64,000 bases of DNA from the NCBI RefSeq assembly GCF_016086655.4, contig NC_052135.2, positions 70,901,702-70,965,701 of the forward strand. Direction: 5' to 3'. Below, in pieces: positions 23,202 through 34,083 of this stretch (within the stretch, counting starts at the first letter, position 1; each line of letters starts with the position of its first letter). The stretch is from Lepeophtheirus salmonis. Its lineage: Eukaryota > Arthropoda > Copepoda > Siphonostomatoida > Caligidae. Below the pieces are notes generated by a model. That model did no database searches and had not been told where the DNA came from. It worked only from the letters and a program-made list of their open reading frames with translations. The position numbers and the translations under genes were made by a program.

Positions 23202-23470
23202 CAGGGAGTCTCAACCTTTTTTTTACTGATGTACAAATCCATTCCTATTCTCAAAAAATGAAGTTATTTTGGAAAAAATATTCAAACATTAATTTTCTAG
23301 CAAAAAAAACAACAACTTAATTTGAGGGGCAACAGCCCCTCCAGACCACCTCCTGCGGACGCCCATGAGTGATATACTATATGCAAAATATTCTTTCAAA
23401 CTGCTAAGTACCCTCTGTAGTGATTCTCAGTATCCCAAGGGATACGCGTACCCCTATTTGAGAATCACTT
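23202..23470 (+). mobile_element. Short hAT-type element with exact 8-bp target duplication
   Basis: ATATAAAC occurs immediately outside both ends (23194-23201 and 23471-23478). The left end CAGGGAGTCTCAA and the right end, read inward, AAGTGATTCTCAA agree at 10 of 13 positions. 8-bp duplications and CAG-starting, TCTCAA-containing ends are typical of the hAT superfamily. The interior is non-coding. Part of it (about 23245-23367) is a family R2 fragment ending CTCCTGCGGACGCCCATG, so one element seems nested in the other. Near the right end, a GTGATTCTCAG then GGATACGCGTACCCC segment is a second, inner inverted copy of the terminus. Confidence 0.8.
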
Positions 23471-23471
23471 A
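23417..23471. repeat. Nested palindrome at the right end of the hAT element
   Basis: AGTGATTCTCA and its exact complement TGAGAATCACT enclose ATCCCAAGGGAT and a GTACGCG-like core, forming a terminal palindrome of about 52 bp. Such subterminal structure is common in hAT ends. Confidence 0.75.
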
Positions 23472-23692
23472 TATAAACGATGAGGCATCAACAAGAAGTT
23501 ATATTCCTGTTCTTTTGAAAACAGAGCAAAAGTTTAGAATAACTTACTACTTTGTGTACTTATGAAAAAGAATAAATTATGAAAAGGCCATGAGGTATCA
23601 TGAATCGACAGCTGACAACCGAATACATAGGGTATTTTTGTGTTAGCAAGGTAAGGCCCTGCTACACTCATTCTCAACATTTCTCGCAGCCA

Positions 23693-23855
23693 TACAAATA
23701 GTAATTAACCCTTTGAAAGAAGAACTAAATATATATATTTATAATAGATAAAACATAAATAAGGAAGAACTCCGGTCTTCTACCTCTCTCCTTCGTTGTA
23801 TGTTATATCTTCCTAGCCCATCTTTGAATTATAAATGAGTACAACACGTCTATTG
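23693..23855 (+). repeat. Direct repeat R8, copy 2, running into a TA microsatellite
   Basis: Matches 22095-22240. It is followed by (TA)n at about 23854-23874, where copy 1 has none. Confidence 0.7.
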
Positions 23856-24344
23856 ATATATATATATATATATATTTTTTTTTAATTAAAAAAAAACCAA
23901 AAGAAAATCAACCACAATAAAAAAAGTTTTTTCTATTTTTATTTTCTTTTCAAAACCATCTGCAAATTCTACGCTGTATATAAAAAAAAACACCCTCCAT
24001 AATGTATATTATATTCATTGACGGATATTCCCGTGACGAAGTAGTACCAAAAACGTATAGGTGGAGGGGGAGGGAATTTAGCCATGGTTTGTCATCTTTT
24101 TCATCATCATATTAAGAACAACAAAACCTGCAACTTCCTTCAGAAAAAATAAATAAATAGAAAATAATATCAAAAATAAAAAAGGAAAGGAATATGATAA
24201 ATTATGTACAGCTTGTCTTTTGTTTAGAGACTTCATATATATATATATTTATTTAAACCCCCTGTTGTATTGTTTGGTTGACGTTCGTTGTATTTATGTT
24301 TGTACATGATACGGCCCCTGGTCGTTGTTGACGTCCATAAGCAA

Positions 24345-24366
24345 AAGAAAGAGAGAGAGAGAGAGA
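24345..24366 (+). repeat. (GA)n microsatellite
   Basis: Uninterrupted GA dinucleotide run inside a low-complexity region. Confidence 0.9.
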
Positions 24367-24666
24367 ACAAAACCATTGATGATTATATTATATTTACGTA
24401 TCTATTTATTTTCTGTGTGAATTTTTGTGCCAAAAAAAAAAAAAAAAAAAACTTAAAGTGCAATTCATCATTATTTGTAAAATGTCATTGCACAGGACTC
24501 TTGGTTGCTGATTCTACTGCATATTACAATAGAACGGAGGGTAGAATCCCCTTCACAAATTATGAATGTACATACATATTCATAATAATATGTAGGAACA
24601 TCGAAAACGTAATTTTTGTGTAAGAAAAAACAAAAAAAATAAACTGTAAGAGTAAAGCAATAATGC

Positions 24667-24745
24667 ATGGAGGCATTGGAACTCCTTCAAGGTGATCCCT
24701 TGGCAAAAAGGAAACGCCCCAAATTGACGACTACTTATGGAGATA
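24667..24745 (+). other. Candidate first coding exon with a basic nuclear-signal-like stretch
   Basis: ATG opens MEALELLQGDPLAKRKRPK, then LTTTYGD, followed at 24746 by a GTATGT donor. The island is visibly richer in G+C than the A/T runs on both sides, and the residues are protein-like. KRKRPK resembles a classical basic nuclear localisation signal. As at 14257, there is no upstream acceptor, so it would be a start exon, and it would also end in phase 1. Without the splice the frame ends a few codons later. I do not recognise the protein; 26 codons could still be chance. Confidence 0.35.
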
Positions 24746-25752
24746 GTATGTATATTATATGCATGATCTATTTAGACGATTAGAAACATACGTAGTGGGA
24801 TATATTCTTCTGGGACGAGTGCCAATTGTTGATATAAAGAACTATCCCTACCTTAGTAGCCTCAAAGGATCTCAGGGAGATTCATTCACGGAAGAGAACG
24901 AGAGAGTGATCTCTAGTATACACATTAGATGTATATAGGGATGTAACTACATACATATATATAGTTCTATCTTTCAAAGCTTCCTTGTACTAAAAAACAA
25001 AAAAAAAAAAACTCCACTGCAGAACGTAATGAAGATGAATGAGAATTTAAACGCATAAAATTGAGGCTTACCTGTAGCTATGGATGAATGTATGGAGGAT
25101 ATAGTCAAATAAGTGTACCAATATTGTAGGAACTACCAACTATGTATATGGATCAGTCTAAAAAGTATGTACATAGGTATATTAACAAATACAAATCCTA
25201 ACACCTATAGGGTCATGACCTCCACTTCATTGCTTGCTTGAAGCTAGAAAGAGCAAGGGACTAACGTATATTACTCAAGTGTTATTACACACATTAGAAA
25301 CCCCCATGACATGCGTGACGACTCTTGATGATGCAAAACAATCAAAGTTGTGCCCTTAGTGGTCTTGTGGTTCAAGCAGTTCTGGTTCTTGAACCCCTAG
25401 AACAAGAACCAACAAAGTCGAACGATGAACTGCTATATATTGTTTATCGGTCTCGGTTCTTGGGCTTATAGAATATATAAATGAAATAAATTAGCTTTAA
25501 TCAATAAGTCAATTTTCTGACTTCTTTTTGCGCAATTGCCCTGTTTTCCAATGATTTTATTTACTTCGCCAGGGCGATACACTCGTATCTTCGTTCCAAA
25601 TAGCTAAAGGCTTCTTATGGATCTGGAAAAGTGGTTTTAAGCACAAGACAGCGTAAATACAAGAGGGAAGGAGTGGGGTAGATTATGGATCAAGGTGCAC
25701 TACTAAGCTTGTGTGGTGCCTATAATATGATAACTTTAATATTTCTTAAGCC

Positions 25753-25906
25753 AGGGGTTCCTCCCAAACTTCAATATGCCAAGCATATCCCCTCCCTCAC
25801 ACTTATACATTTTAAACTGAGGTCCTCTTTATACGAGTTTTCGGAGCCCTTGCTAGAACTTGGGGTAGTTTGCACTCTGTGTATAAGGTAGCACACCCTG
25901 TTTGTA
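25753..25906 (+). repeat. Possible hAT-like left end
   Basis: CAGGGGTTCCTCCCAAACTT, followed by a CATATCCCCTCCC block, resembles hAT ends. The nearest candidate right end (ACACCCTG near 25899) is not flanked by a copy of the left flank, so the element cannot be closed. Confidence 0.35.
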
Positions 25907-25984
25907 TCGAATATCATTTTCTGGGACGAATTTTCTAGCGATGCCCTTTTTTTTATTTTAAATATTTATTATTTGAGAGTAATT

Positions 25985-26640
25985 TATCTTGTTATATGAT
26001 TGACTTTCCAAATTGATGGTGAATGTATCAGAGCTAAGAACTACAACTTTAAGTTACACTTAAGTCTAATTCAACAGTGACGTCATATTTGGTTGAGAAT
26101 CGTAGTTAAAGGGTCAGATTTGAATAAAAAGACTCGAGAGACTCTCAAAAATTCTTCATTTTACATTATCGTAGATTTTGACTAATTTATCTTTTTATCT
26201 TATTTACTTTTCATATTGACGGTGAATTGCACTGAAGTCCATGAAGTTAAAGAACAACTCCACGCAATTATATTCAATAATTGTAATTCAAATCAATGCC
26301 TGTTCAATATTAAGCTTAACTCCCAAATCTATCTCTGAATGTAACGTCGATCACGCTAGAATTGCCCTAAAAGATTAAACTTGAATAAGATTCGAGGCTT
26401 CGTAGATCTCCACACATTCTTTATTTCAAATTAATATTTAAACTCTATTTATTTTGTCATATGATTGAACTTTAATATTGAGAATGACTTAATCAAAGCC
26501 ATGGACATTAAGCTGTACTTAAGTCTATTTAAACAGCAATTTAATATTTAACTTGGACTCGTGGTTACTATATTTTGGATCGAGCAATAAGTAAAACTCG
26601 TGACATCAGAGACTCAGAAACATCTTTTATTTCAAAGTGT
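25985..26640 (+). repeat. Diverged ~200-250 bp satellite (family R9), first part
   Basis: Units start near 25985, 26190 and 26445 with TTTATCTTGTTATATGATTG-like words followed by a TTGAtGGTGAAT-type block. Then come a CATGaAgTTAA-type block, TACTTAAGTCTA, and GACTC-GAGACTC before the next unit. The units are strongly diverged. Related single pieces occur near 41060-41170. Confidence 0.6.
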
Positions 26641-26656
26641 TGCTATATTAAAAAGC

Positions 26657-27400
26657 CCTGGGGCGTCCACAGGGGGAGGGCTTTAGGGGCTGTAGCCCCC
26701 TTCCCTAATTAAGGAATTTTTGACTAGATTATTACTCGAAAATTTGAAATTTGATTAAATTTTTCAATTTTTTTTCGAAAAAATTTAAACACTATGGATT
26801 TTTTAAATTTTTCGGAGAAAAATTTAATATTTAAAATTTATTTTCAAAAATTTAATATTTAAAATTTGTTTTCAAAAATTTAATATTTAAAATTTATTTT
26901 CAAAATTTAATATTTAAAATTTATTTTATTTTCAAAATTTTAATATTTAAAATTTATTTTCAAAATAATTTAATATTTAAAATTTATTTTCAAAATTTTA
27001 ATATTTAAAATTTATTTTCAAAAATTTAATAATTTATTTTCAAAATTTTAATATTTAAAATTTATTTTCAAAATTTAATATTTAAAATTTTTTTCAAAAA
27101 TTTAATATTTAAAATTTTTTTCAAAAATTTAATTTTAAAATTTTTTTTTTTCCAACATTTCTAGATTTATGAAATTTTTTTCCTAGAAATTTAATAGTTG
27201 TATTTTTTTCCTCAAAATTCATTAATTGAAATTTTTTTCCAAAAATGTCCGTCAATAACTACGGATTTTTGAAATGGAATTTTTTTTTTTATAAAAAAAT
27301 TTTTAATTAATGAAAAATTTTTTTTCAATTTTTTTCAAAAAATAAGAACCAAGAACCCCCAAAAAAAAAAAAAAAGTAGATAAAAATCTTGTTTCCCCCC
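26657..27400 (-). mobile_element. CAGGGG-ended A/T-rich element (family R2) inserted in the satellite
   Basis: The left side CTGGGGCGTCCACAGGGGG, then AGGGGCTGTAGCCCCCTT and TTAAGGAATTTTT, is the right end of the family on the minus strand. The interior is a clean minisatellite (next entry). The far end near 27350-27400 is decayed (AAGAACCCCC, poly-A, CCCCCC). Satellite units resume at about 27408, so the element interrupts the R9 array. Confidence 0.65.
26817..27140. repeat. ~27-bp minisatellite of TTTAATATTTAAAATTTATT
   Basis: About a dozen head-to-tail units of TTTAATATTTAAAATTTATT plus TTCAAAA, with small length changes. Each unit contains the self-complementary word AAATATTT-like core, so the array can fold extensively. 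Confidence 0.9.
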
Positions 27401-27407
27401 TAGAGCT

Positions 27408-27740
27408 ATTTATCCTTTTATATATTTGACTTTTAATGTTGATGGTGAGTCGCTAGGTACTTGAAATCTAGTGGCAATTAAGCCCATAAAGTTAAAAAAT
27501 TATAGTTGGATAAAGTATGACGCTTCATAGAATTCCATTTTTTCAAATTATTATTATCTAAGTACCAAATTTTATCTTATTATATAGCTGAACTTTAATA
27601 TTACCTAAATCAGAAGTTAAGGGCTTGTACTTAATACAGCTCCTCAGAATCGAGTTCCACTTATCCACTTAAGTCGAATTAAAAAGGAATTTGTGAGTCA
27701 ACTTAATCTAAAATGAGTTCGTTAAATAGTCCAAAATATT
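27408..27740 (+). repeat. Satellite family R9, second part
   Basis: Units resume near 27408 (TTATCCTTTTATATATTTGACTTTTAATGTTGATGGTGAG) and 27565 (TTATCTTATTATATAGCTGA), showing the same word order as 25985-26640. Confidence 0.55.
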
Positions 27741-30700
27741 ATGGGAGTAGCTGATTTTTTCTGTTTTCCTACTTATGATGACAAAATATGAATATACGAA
27801 GCTAAATTTTTTGTCATACAAAATCTACAAAAAATTGTAGTTTAAAGCGTCAGCACCTTGAATGTTTTTTTTTTTTTTGCATGGATAGCTGTAATTATAT
27901 CTTATATTTGCTTGCTTTTGGTGTAATGGTCATAATATTATCATCTAAGTAGCATTGATTTATGTTAAGCATTTACTTAATTTCATGATTTAATGACTTA
28001 ATTCCAAGACCATTCAAGACGCTGAGGAAGAAGAAAACAAAAGTACAAGAAAAGAATCAAATAAAAAAAGGTTGAAAAACCAAAAGTCATAAATCAAACA
28101 ATGGCTCATATATTTATGTAGATATAATTGTACAATCATGAAAAGAAAATGACTGACTAACTGATATCAGATGTAGGCAGCAATGTCTACATTAGGGTGG
28201 TATGTTGATCAACTTTTTTTAAATGTTGATCAAAGCTAGTGTGGAAAAGTTATCATGGAGTAAAAAAAAAAATTGCAAAATTTCGTTGTTTTACAATGTA
28301 ATATATAGGTAAAATATCTTGGTGTTAGTTTGAAAACTGATTTAGTCAATAAGGATTTAAAAAAAGCATTATTATTTTTTTTTGCATAGAACAATTTTGA
28401 AAGGCATATTTTCAACCTATAAAAAATATAAATGCAGTATTTTTCTAAACTCACTCTATGGATAAAAAAAGTAAGAAAATTTGTAGTATAATGTGCATTT
28501 TTTTTTGTATTTTCAGGAAGGAAAAAAATCAAAACTTCCTCAAGTTATTCTCTGTTTCTGCTCCATAGGGGGACTTTAGAAAATAACACTATGAATATTT
28601 TATATAGGTTAGAAAAATACTCATCAAAGTTATTTTATGCAAAATAAGGATTTTTTTTTTTTTTTAACCCTTTATTGACTAAATGACTCTTTGTAAACTT
28701 TGTCTCAGAAGCCCGACCTCGTAGATTAATGAACTTTGCAAGGCTCATTTTCTTACTTACTCCTTGAAAAACAAACCCTCCCTAATGTTTAATCCGTAGA
28801 GCGTCCAAAAACTGTCGAGGACTATTAGAATAATTATTCGATTGTTTGGGTATTATATTATAAACATTCCTGACCAAAAATAAATAAATAAAAGGTATAT
28901 AAATAAATCTCTTGAATTTACATCCAACATTATATTATGTTCTATAATATATAATAATATTTTTTCCCCTGGATCTCATCATAATTCATCATCGATTCAT
29001 GCATCTTTTTTATTATTGTTTTCCATAGCCTTAGATATTATATACACTTAAGTAATCGTAATAAACAATAAATAAAAAAAAACATAATAGATTTTCAATA
29101 ATGGCTCCCTGATACTTATACATATATATATATATATGTTATGTGTACATTAATACAAAACAGAAAAAAATTTCCGCGTATGCAATTGTAATTTACGAAA
29201 ATCATTTTTGTATCAATGATCATCATCATATCTGTGGTTGAATCAACCATCTACGTACTTTGTATGTAACGTATACAACTGCTTATTAGGATTTAATTGC
29301 ATCTGCTTTTACAAATGTACCTACGTAATAAATAATAATAGCTACGTTCTAAGCAAATACTACCGTTTTTCATGGCACCGGGAAACACATTTTTAAATAA
29401 AGGGATCCCGGAAAATATTATACTATATGGAGGATCCCATTAGTAAATAAAAATACTGTCAAATTTAAGAATTTCTTTATATATTTTAAGAAAAAGTCTG
29501 TAAGGAAACAGGAGTCCAACATATCAATGGAAAAACAAGGTTAAAATTATTTAGCTAAGCTATGAACATATTTTAATTAACGTGTTTTAGGGATGGGATT
29601 TTTGTAGATAAAAATAACAGTTTCATTCTCTCACATTCTACAAATATTTCCATATCCATTTTATCTTAGACATAAGGAAACTTATAAAAGGCCTAAAGCT
29701 ATACATACATGAAGCAAGTGGTGAAACGCCTTTGTTAGGTTGAATTAATTCCATGAACATTTGAGTTATTCCCTATAAGACGTTATGAGACATACGACAC
29801 GTCCTTACTTTGATTGTTTCATGCAACAAATGGTGGATTTTATTATTAAAAGGATAAGTCTGGACATTATATCTTTAAGATATCCAAATTTAAAGAACCA
29901 AATATTGTACAAAAACAAAATTTAACGCCATTCGTCACTAGTATACTTCCCAAAGAAAGAAAAATTCCTATATTCATATATGTATCAACTGTCGATTTGT
30001 TAAATACCTACTGATCTTTTTTGTTGTTCCATTGATAGCTTCCAGATTGCAAGTGTCATCAACGGTGGTAATGTCGAACTTATTTCACATATTAAACCAA
30101 AGTAGCTACTTAGTTTAATTATACATAATTGCAAGAACTATAAAATATCAGTTGGGATCGTATTTATGTATGGGACATAATTGGCTAATTAGCAATTAAT
30201 TTGGGATATTTTTCGGTATTCTTTTGGTTATTGAAAGATACAATGAAGATTGCTATGTGTTACATTGATATGCATTTTTTTAAAGCATGTCGAGTGTTTT
30301 GGTCAGGACCACCTTACTCGAGACCAAAACTATAGGAAGTCGAGAGCAAAACTTTGTGGGATCGAGACTATGTCGATACTAGCCGAGAGAAAAAATTGAT
30401 ATTTTCTTTTTTAAGAACAAAAAAATATAATCTATTTGCTTCAGTCTTGTTTGCTACATGTGTTTAATGTGTGCCATAATTTCAACGTCAGCTAAAGGAA
30501 AGAAGTTGATTGGTTAACTTTTATAACACCCTCAGAGTTGAATATTATTTTTTATTTCTTGGACATGCCGAATATTAATGCCCAAAAATAAACAAAAGTT
30601 GCGTCATATTATAACCTCTTTGTCAGCTGATATCCTTTGTGGCCTCTCCGTATTTCTTTCCCTATCAATCACCCCTTACCACAACCTTTTTTTCACGCAG

Positions 30701-31990
30701 GACAAGGCTCAGTCTTGCTCACACCTTGTCTCCACCTCTATTTACGTATTTCTACCTCTAATATGATGGTGATTATACCCTGCTATACATATATATATAT
30801 ATGTACTACATGATAATTCATATCTCTAAAGTTTTTTTTTACTTTTTTAAATATAAGATGATTTGCGAGTTGACAAATAAATAAAAATATATATATATAT
30901 GTATAAAAATACCAAGGACGTCATTTTAACGTGATTTAGAAATATATAGATATATGGTTAAAATGATGGAAAAGTTTTTGTGTGACTGACTCTTACAAAC
31001 CAACACATTGTATTATTACGCATATAAGTACATACATGTATTATATATTAACTTAATCTGGATATTTATTAGGAGTAATTGACATTTAAAAACTTATGCA
31101 CAATCTCTGTTTGTTTGTTTTTTTTCTTCATACAAAAAGAGGGAAATTTTCTCTAAGGCATAAATTATTTATTGCGGGATTTTATTTTTTTGCTTACATA
31201 TTTGTTTGAGTTGTTAGTTGTCAATTAAAGATTAAAAGCTCCCCGACTCAACATACGTACTATGATGTGCAAAGAGACACGTAAAGGGATCTACGTGAGG
31301 GGCTCTCAATTAAGAGGGATTCCATGCAGAAATTTGAATAATTCAATACTTTACGCCTCCTTCTATTTCAACTCAAATATCTTTTGTACAATGTTTGTAT
31401 ATATATATATATCTCTGAATTGGGTGGAGTGAGGAGTCTCATTACGTGAGCATAATTCAAAAGATACGTAAAGAGTATTTATATATATTTATGCAATAGT
31501 CATTTGTTCTTATAGTCTTATGTTAATGATTTAAAGTAGTTCCTACTTGGAAGTATGCACAACATAAGTATATTTTATTATCATCCATATTTTTTGGCTT
31601 TTATAGAGCAAAAATACAAATGAAAAGAAGGACCGATTAAAAGATCCGTCTACTAATCGTTAATCTAAGTACATATTGTCAATAATCATTCTATATTATG
31701 TAGATACAAAGGTATAAAAAAAGAAACGTTTAATACATAAAAGGTTTCAAAAATAAATATTTTTTTTTCCGCCGAAATTTTATAAATGTGTTGCGTCAAC
31801 ATAAAAACAATTCTGAACAAAAATCAAAATAGGAAAAAAAACCGATTGACTTGTATACTTCATATACCGGAGCAACCATTATTATTTACTCATCTCTATT
31901 AGGAGGGGTTAAGACTCATTTTTTTACAATTTTCCTATGAGCAATGTTATGGAACACATAATTAGCTGTCGACTGCTGAGAAAAAATTGC
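27741..31990. other. Long non-coding stretch, no gene seen
   Basis: A/T-rich DNA with several (TA)n tracts (about 29122, 30788, 30885, 31399) and one degenerate block with GACCAAAAC and CGAGAC words near 30300-30400 that resembles the minisatellite at 58437. No transposase-like translation, exon-like island or RNA gene was found. Confidence 0.45.
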
Positions 31991-32003
31991 CTTAGTCGCC
32001 ACC

Positions 32004-32117
32004 ATGAGCAATCAGATCGAGAAGAGGATTGAGCACTCCTCCGAGGAGGATTGTCCTAGAAGGGAAGCAGACTTGCACATCGAAGAAGACGATTTACAAT
32101 GTCATCCATTGTAAAAC
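32004..32117 (+). pseudogene. Tc1/mariner transposase N-terminal scrap
   Basis: An ATG in an excellent context (GCCACCATGAG) starts MSNQIEKRIE. After one frameshift this continues as ALLRGGLS and, after another, as SKKTIYNVIH, which is the usual shape of the first helix-turn-helix of Tc1/mariner transposases (TVYNVI-type recognition helix). Nothing of the later domains follows. It is a truncated copy of about 37 codons. Confidence 0.6.
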
Positions 32118-33844
32118 GATCCATTTTGGATACTTTAAGTGCAATTTGGTACGCCTCGAAATGGTTCATCAGAATAATTTCCTGCTAAAATCAACCATAA
32201 TTCGTCTAAAAGTACAAATGTTATACACACTGCACATTGAAAAAAACCCATTGCAGCTGACGAACCGCAAATATGTTATGTGTTGAAGGCACTAGTTGTT
32301 ATAACTTGTATCAGATATCTGGTGCTCGAGATCAATATATGAGGGGTTTGTGAGCAATATTTGAAAGTATTGGCCTTGGTTGGGTCTTGAACTATAAAAG
32401 TCTTTATTTTATCTGGATCTCGTTGTCTTTAAGGTGTTGGTCTAGCATTAGTACAGTGTCAGGGCCACTAAAGGACTTTGCTCCTCTCTCCAAATGAAAT
32501 ATCAATATGAACATAATTTAAACATTAACTCGTAAAAACTCTATAGTTTAATGAAATATTATAGTATAATGTAAATTATTCTGCTAATCCTTTATTTTTA
32601 TAATTGACCTCTCTTAAAACTCTTGTGTCGACGAAGGAATGTAGCAACAAATCATAAAATTTCATATCAAGAACCTACAAAAGAAAAATCAATTTCTCAT
32701 TATTTTGTCTTCTATAGAGTTTGGAGTGATTTCCTGGATATAAGTATGGATACGAGACTGTCTTGGTTTCAAGACCAGGAGATACGTAGCTACATAGAAA
32801 GTTTCCTCTTTTTTAAAGCCACATTTTTGTATCTTGGTCCCGATTCCTTAGACACTTTGTATCGTCTTGGTTTTGATATCTCAAATTCTTGTTTTTGTAT
32901 TAGTCTCGCCTCGACAAAGTCGAGTTCATGACTTAGTTTCAGGTTAGGTGAGAACAACACTAACTGGTTCTTTAAACAAATTGTACAAGTTACAATATGT
33001 ACGTCCCATAACGTCTTATTTAACTTTATAATAGCGGTTATTTTAACTATCAATTAATTATTAATTGACACGACCTCTGTGTTTGGATGAATTTAAATAT
33101 TATTATATATTACAAATATATCTACAAGTCGTAGAAACATATCTTTGAACTTCTAAATTTAATTATGACTAGAGCCAATAAGCAAGACAGTTTCGTCAGT
33201 TGCACGAAAATACGGACAAAGGGTCTTGGTTTTATAATAAAATTAATGTCTAAACGAATTAATTTTTAACCCTATTTGGGATCACACTATCGTTAATTTT
33301 TTAATTTGAAATATCCAATCTGAAATAACTAATTTACCCTTCACTAAATATTATTACCTATTTGAGGATTATAAAATTCGTTTATGTCTTTCTGAACTTT
33401 CCCTCCAAAAAATATTCAGTGTCATGAACGCAATGTTATTTTTGTTTAATAATTTAATTAGTTTTAGTAACTTATTATAATTCATTAAGTTCGATCTTGG
33501 CGGGTCGGATAATAACACCAAACATTCTAAATATGAACAACTACTGATGTATTGGTCTCAAAATTTTAAATTCCTACCCTAAATCTTAAGAAAGCGTCTT
33601 AATTTGGACGTATGAAATGTCATACGGTAACCTCCTTGCTAAATTACCTAGTCATAGATATAAACCTGTGCGGTAATCATCAATGAACCTGGGCTATCTG
33701 GAGTTATTTAATAACAATGCATACAATAAGGAGGTGCGTAAAAATAAAAATCAATTTTTAGTCCTAATTTTCTGATACAAGATCCTAATCTGACAAAAAT
33801 GTGAATTTATGTTTATTTTTGACATATTTATCGAGTATTTACAC

Positions 33845-34013
33845 CAGGGGTCGGCAACCTATGACACGTGTAGACATATTCACTGACACGTACAACTTAG
33901 AAGATATTCCCGTAGTTTGTGTGTGTTTTTTACCATTACTGTCGGTAGTGGCACAGTCATTGAGTAGAAATGTTGTAGTTGGCACTCTATGTCTCAAAGG
34001 TTGCCTTCCCCTG
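33845..34013 (+). mobile_element. 169-bp hAT-type MITE with perfect 8-bp target duplication
   Basis: ATTTACAC flanks both ends exactly (33837-33844 and 34014-34021). The left end is CAGGGGTCGGCAACCTATGA; the right end, read inward, is CAGGGGAAGGCAACCTTTGA. These agree at 17 of 20 positions, with further similarity inside (ACAC/ACATAGAGTG). CAGGGGTCGGCAACC ends and an 8-bp duplication are classical for hAT elements of the Charlie type. It is too short to encode anything. The perfect duplication indicates a fairly recent insertion. Confidence 0.92.
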
Positions 34014-34083
34014 ATTTACACTATACATGATAAATTATATATTCCCATAAATCAAGAAGTAATCTACAGGGTCCACGCTACTA

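Noticed and set aside
24288..24668. Overlapping 111- and 65-codon ORFs on opposite strands
   Set aside because: They run through (GA)n and poly-A tracts, have no domain, and overlap antisense to each other.
26817..27140. Regularly spaced repeats that might suggest a CRISPR array
   Set aside because: The units are directly adjacent A/T words without unique spacers, in eukaryotic DNA, with no cas-like gene.
32623..33053. 102- and 87-codon ORFs on opposite strands
   Set aside because: Built from TCTTGGT-type words related to the minisatellite at 58437; no recognisable domain.
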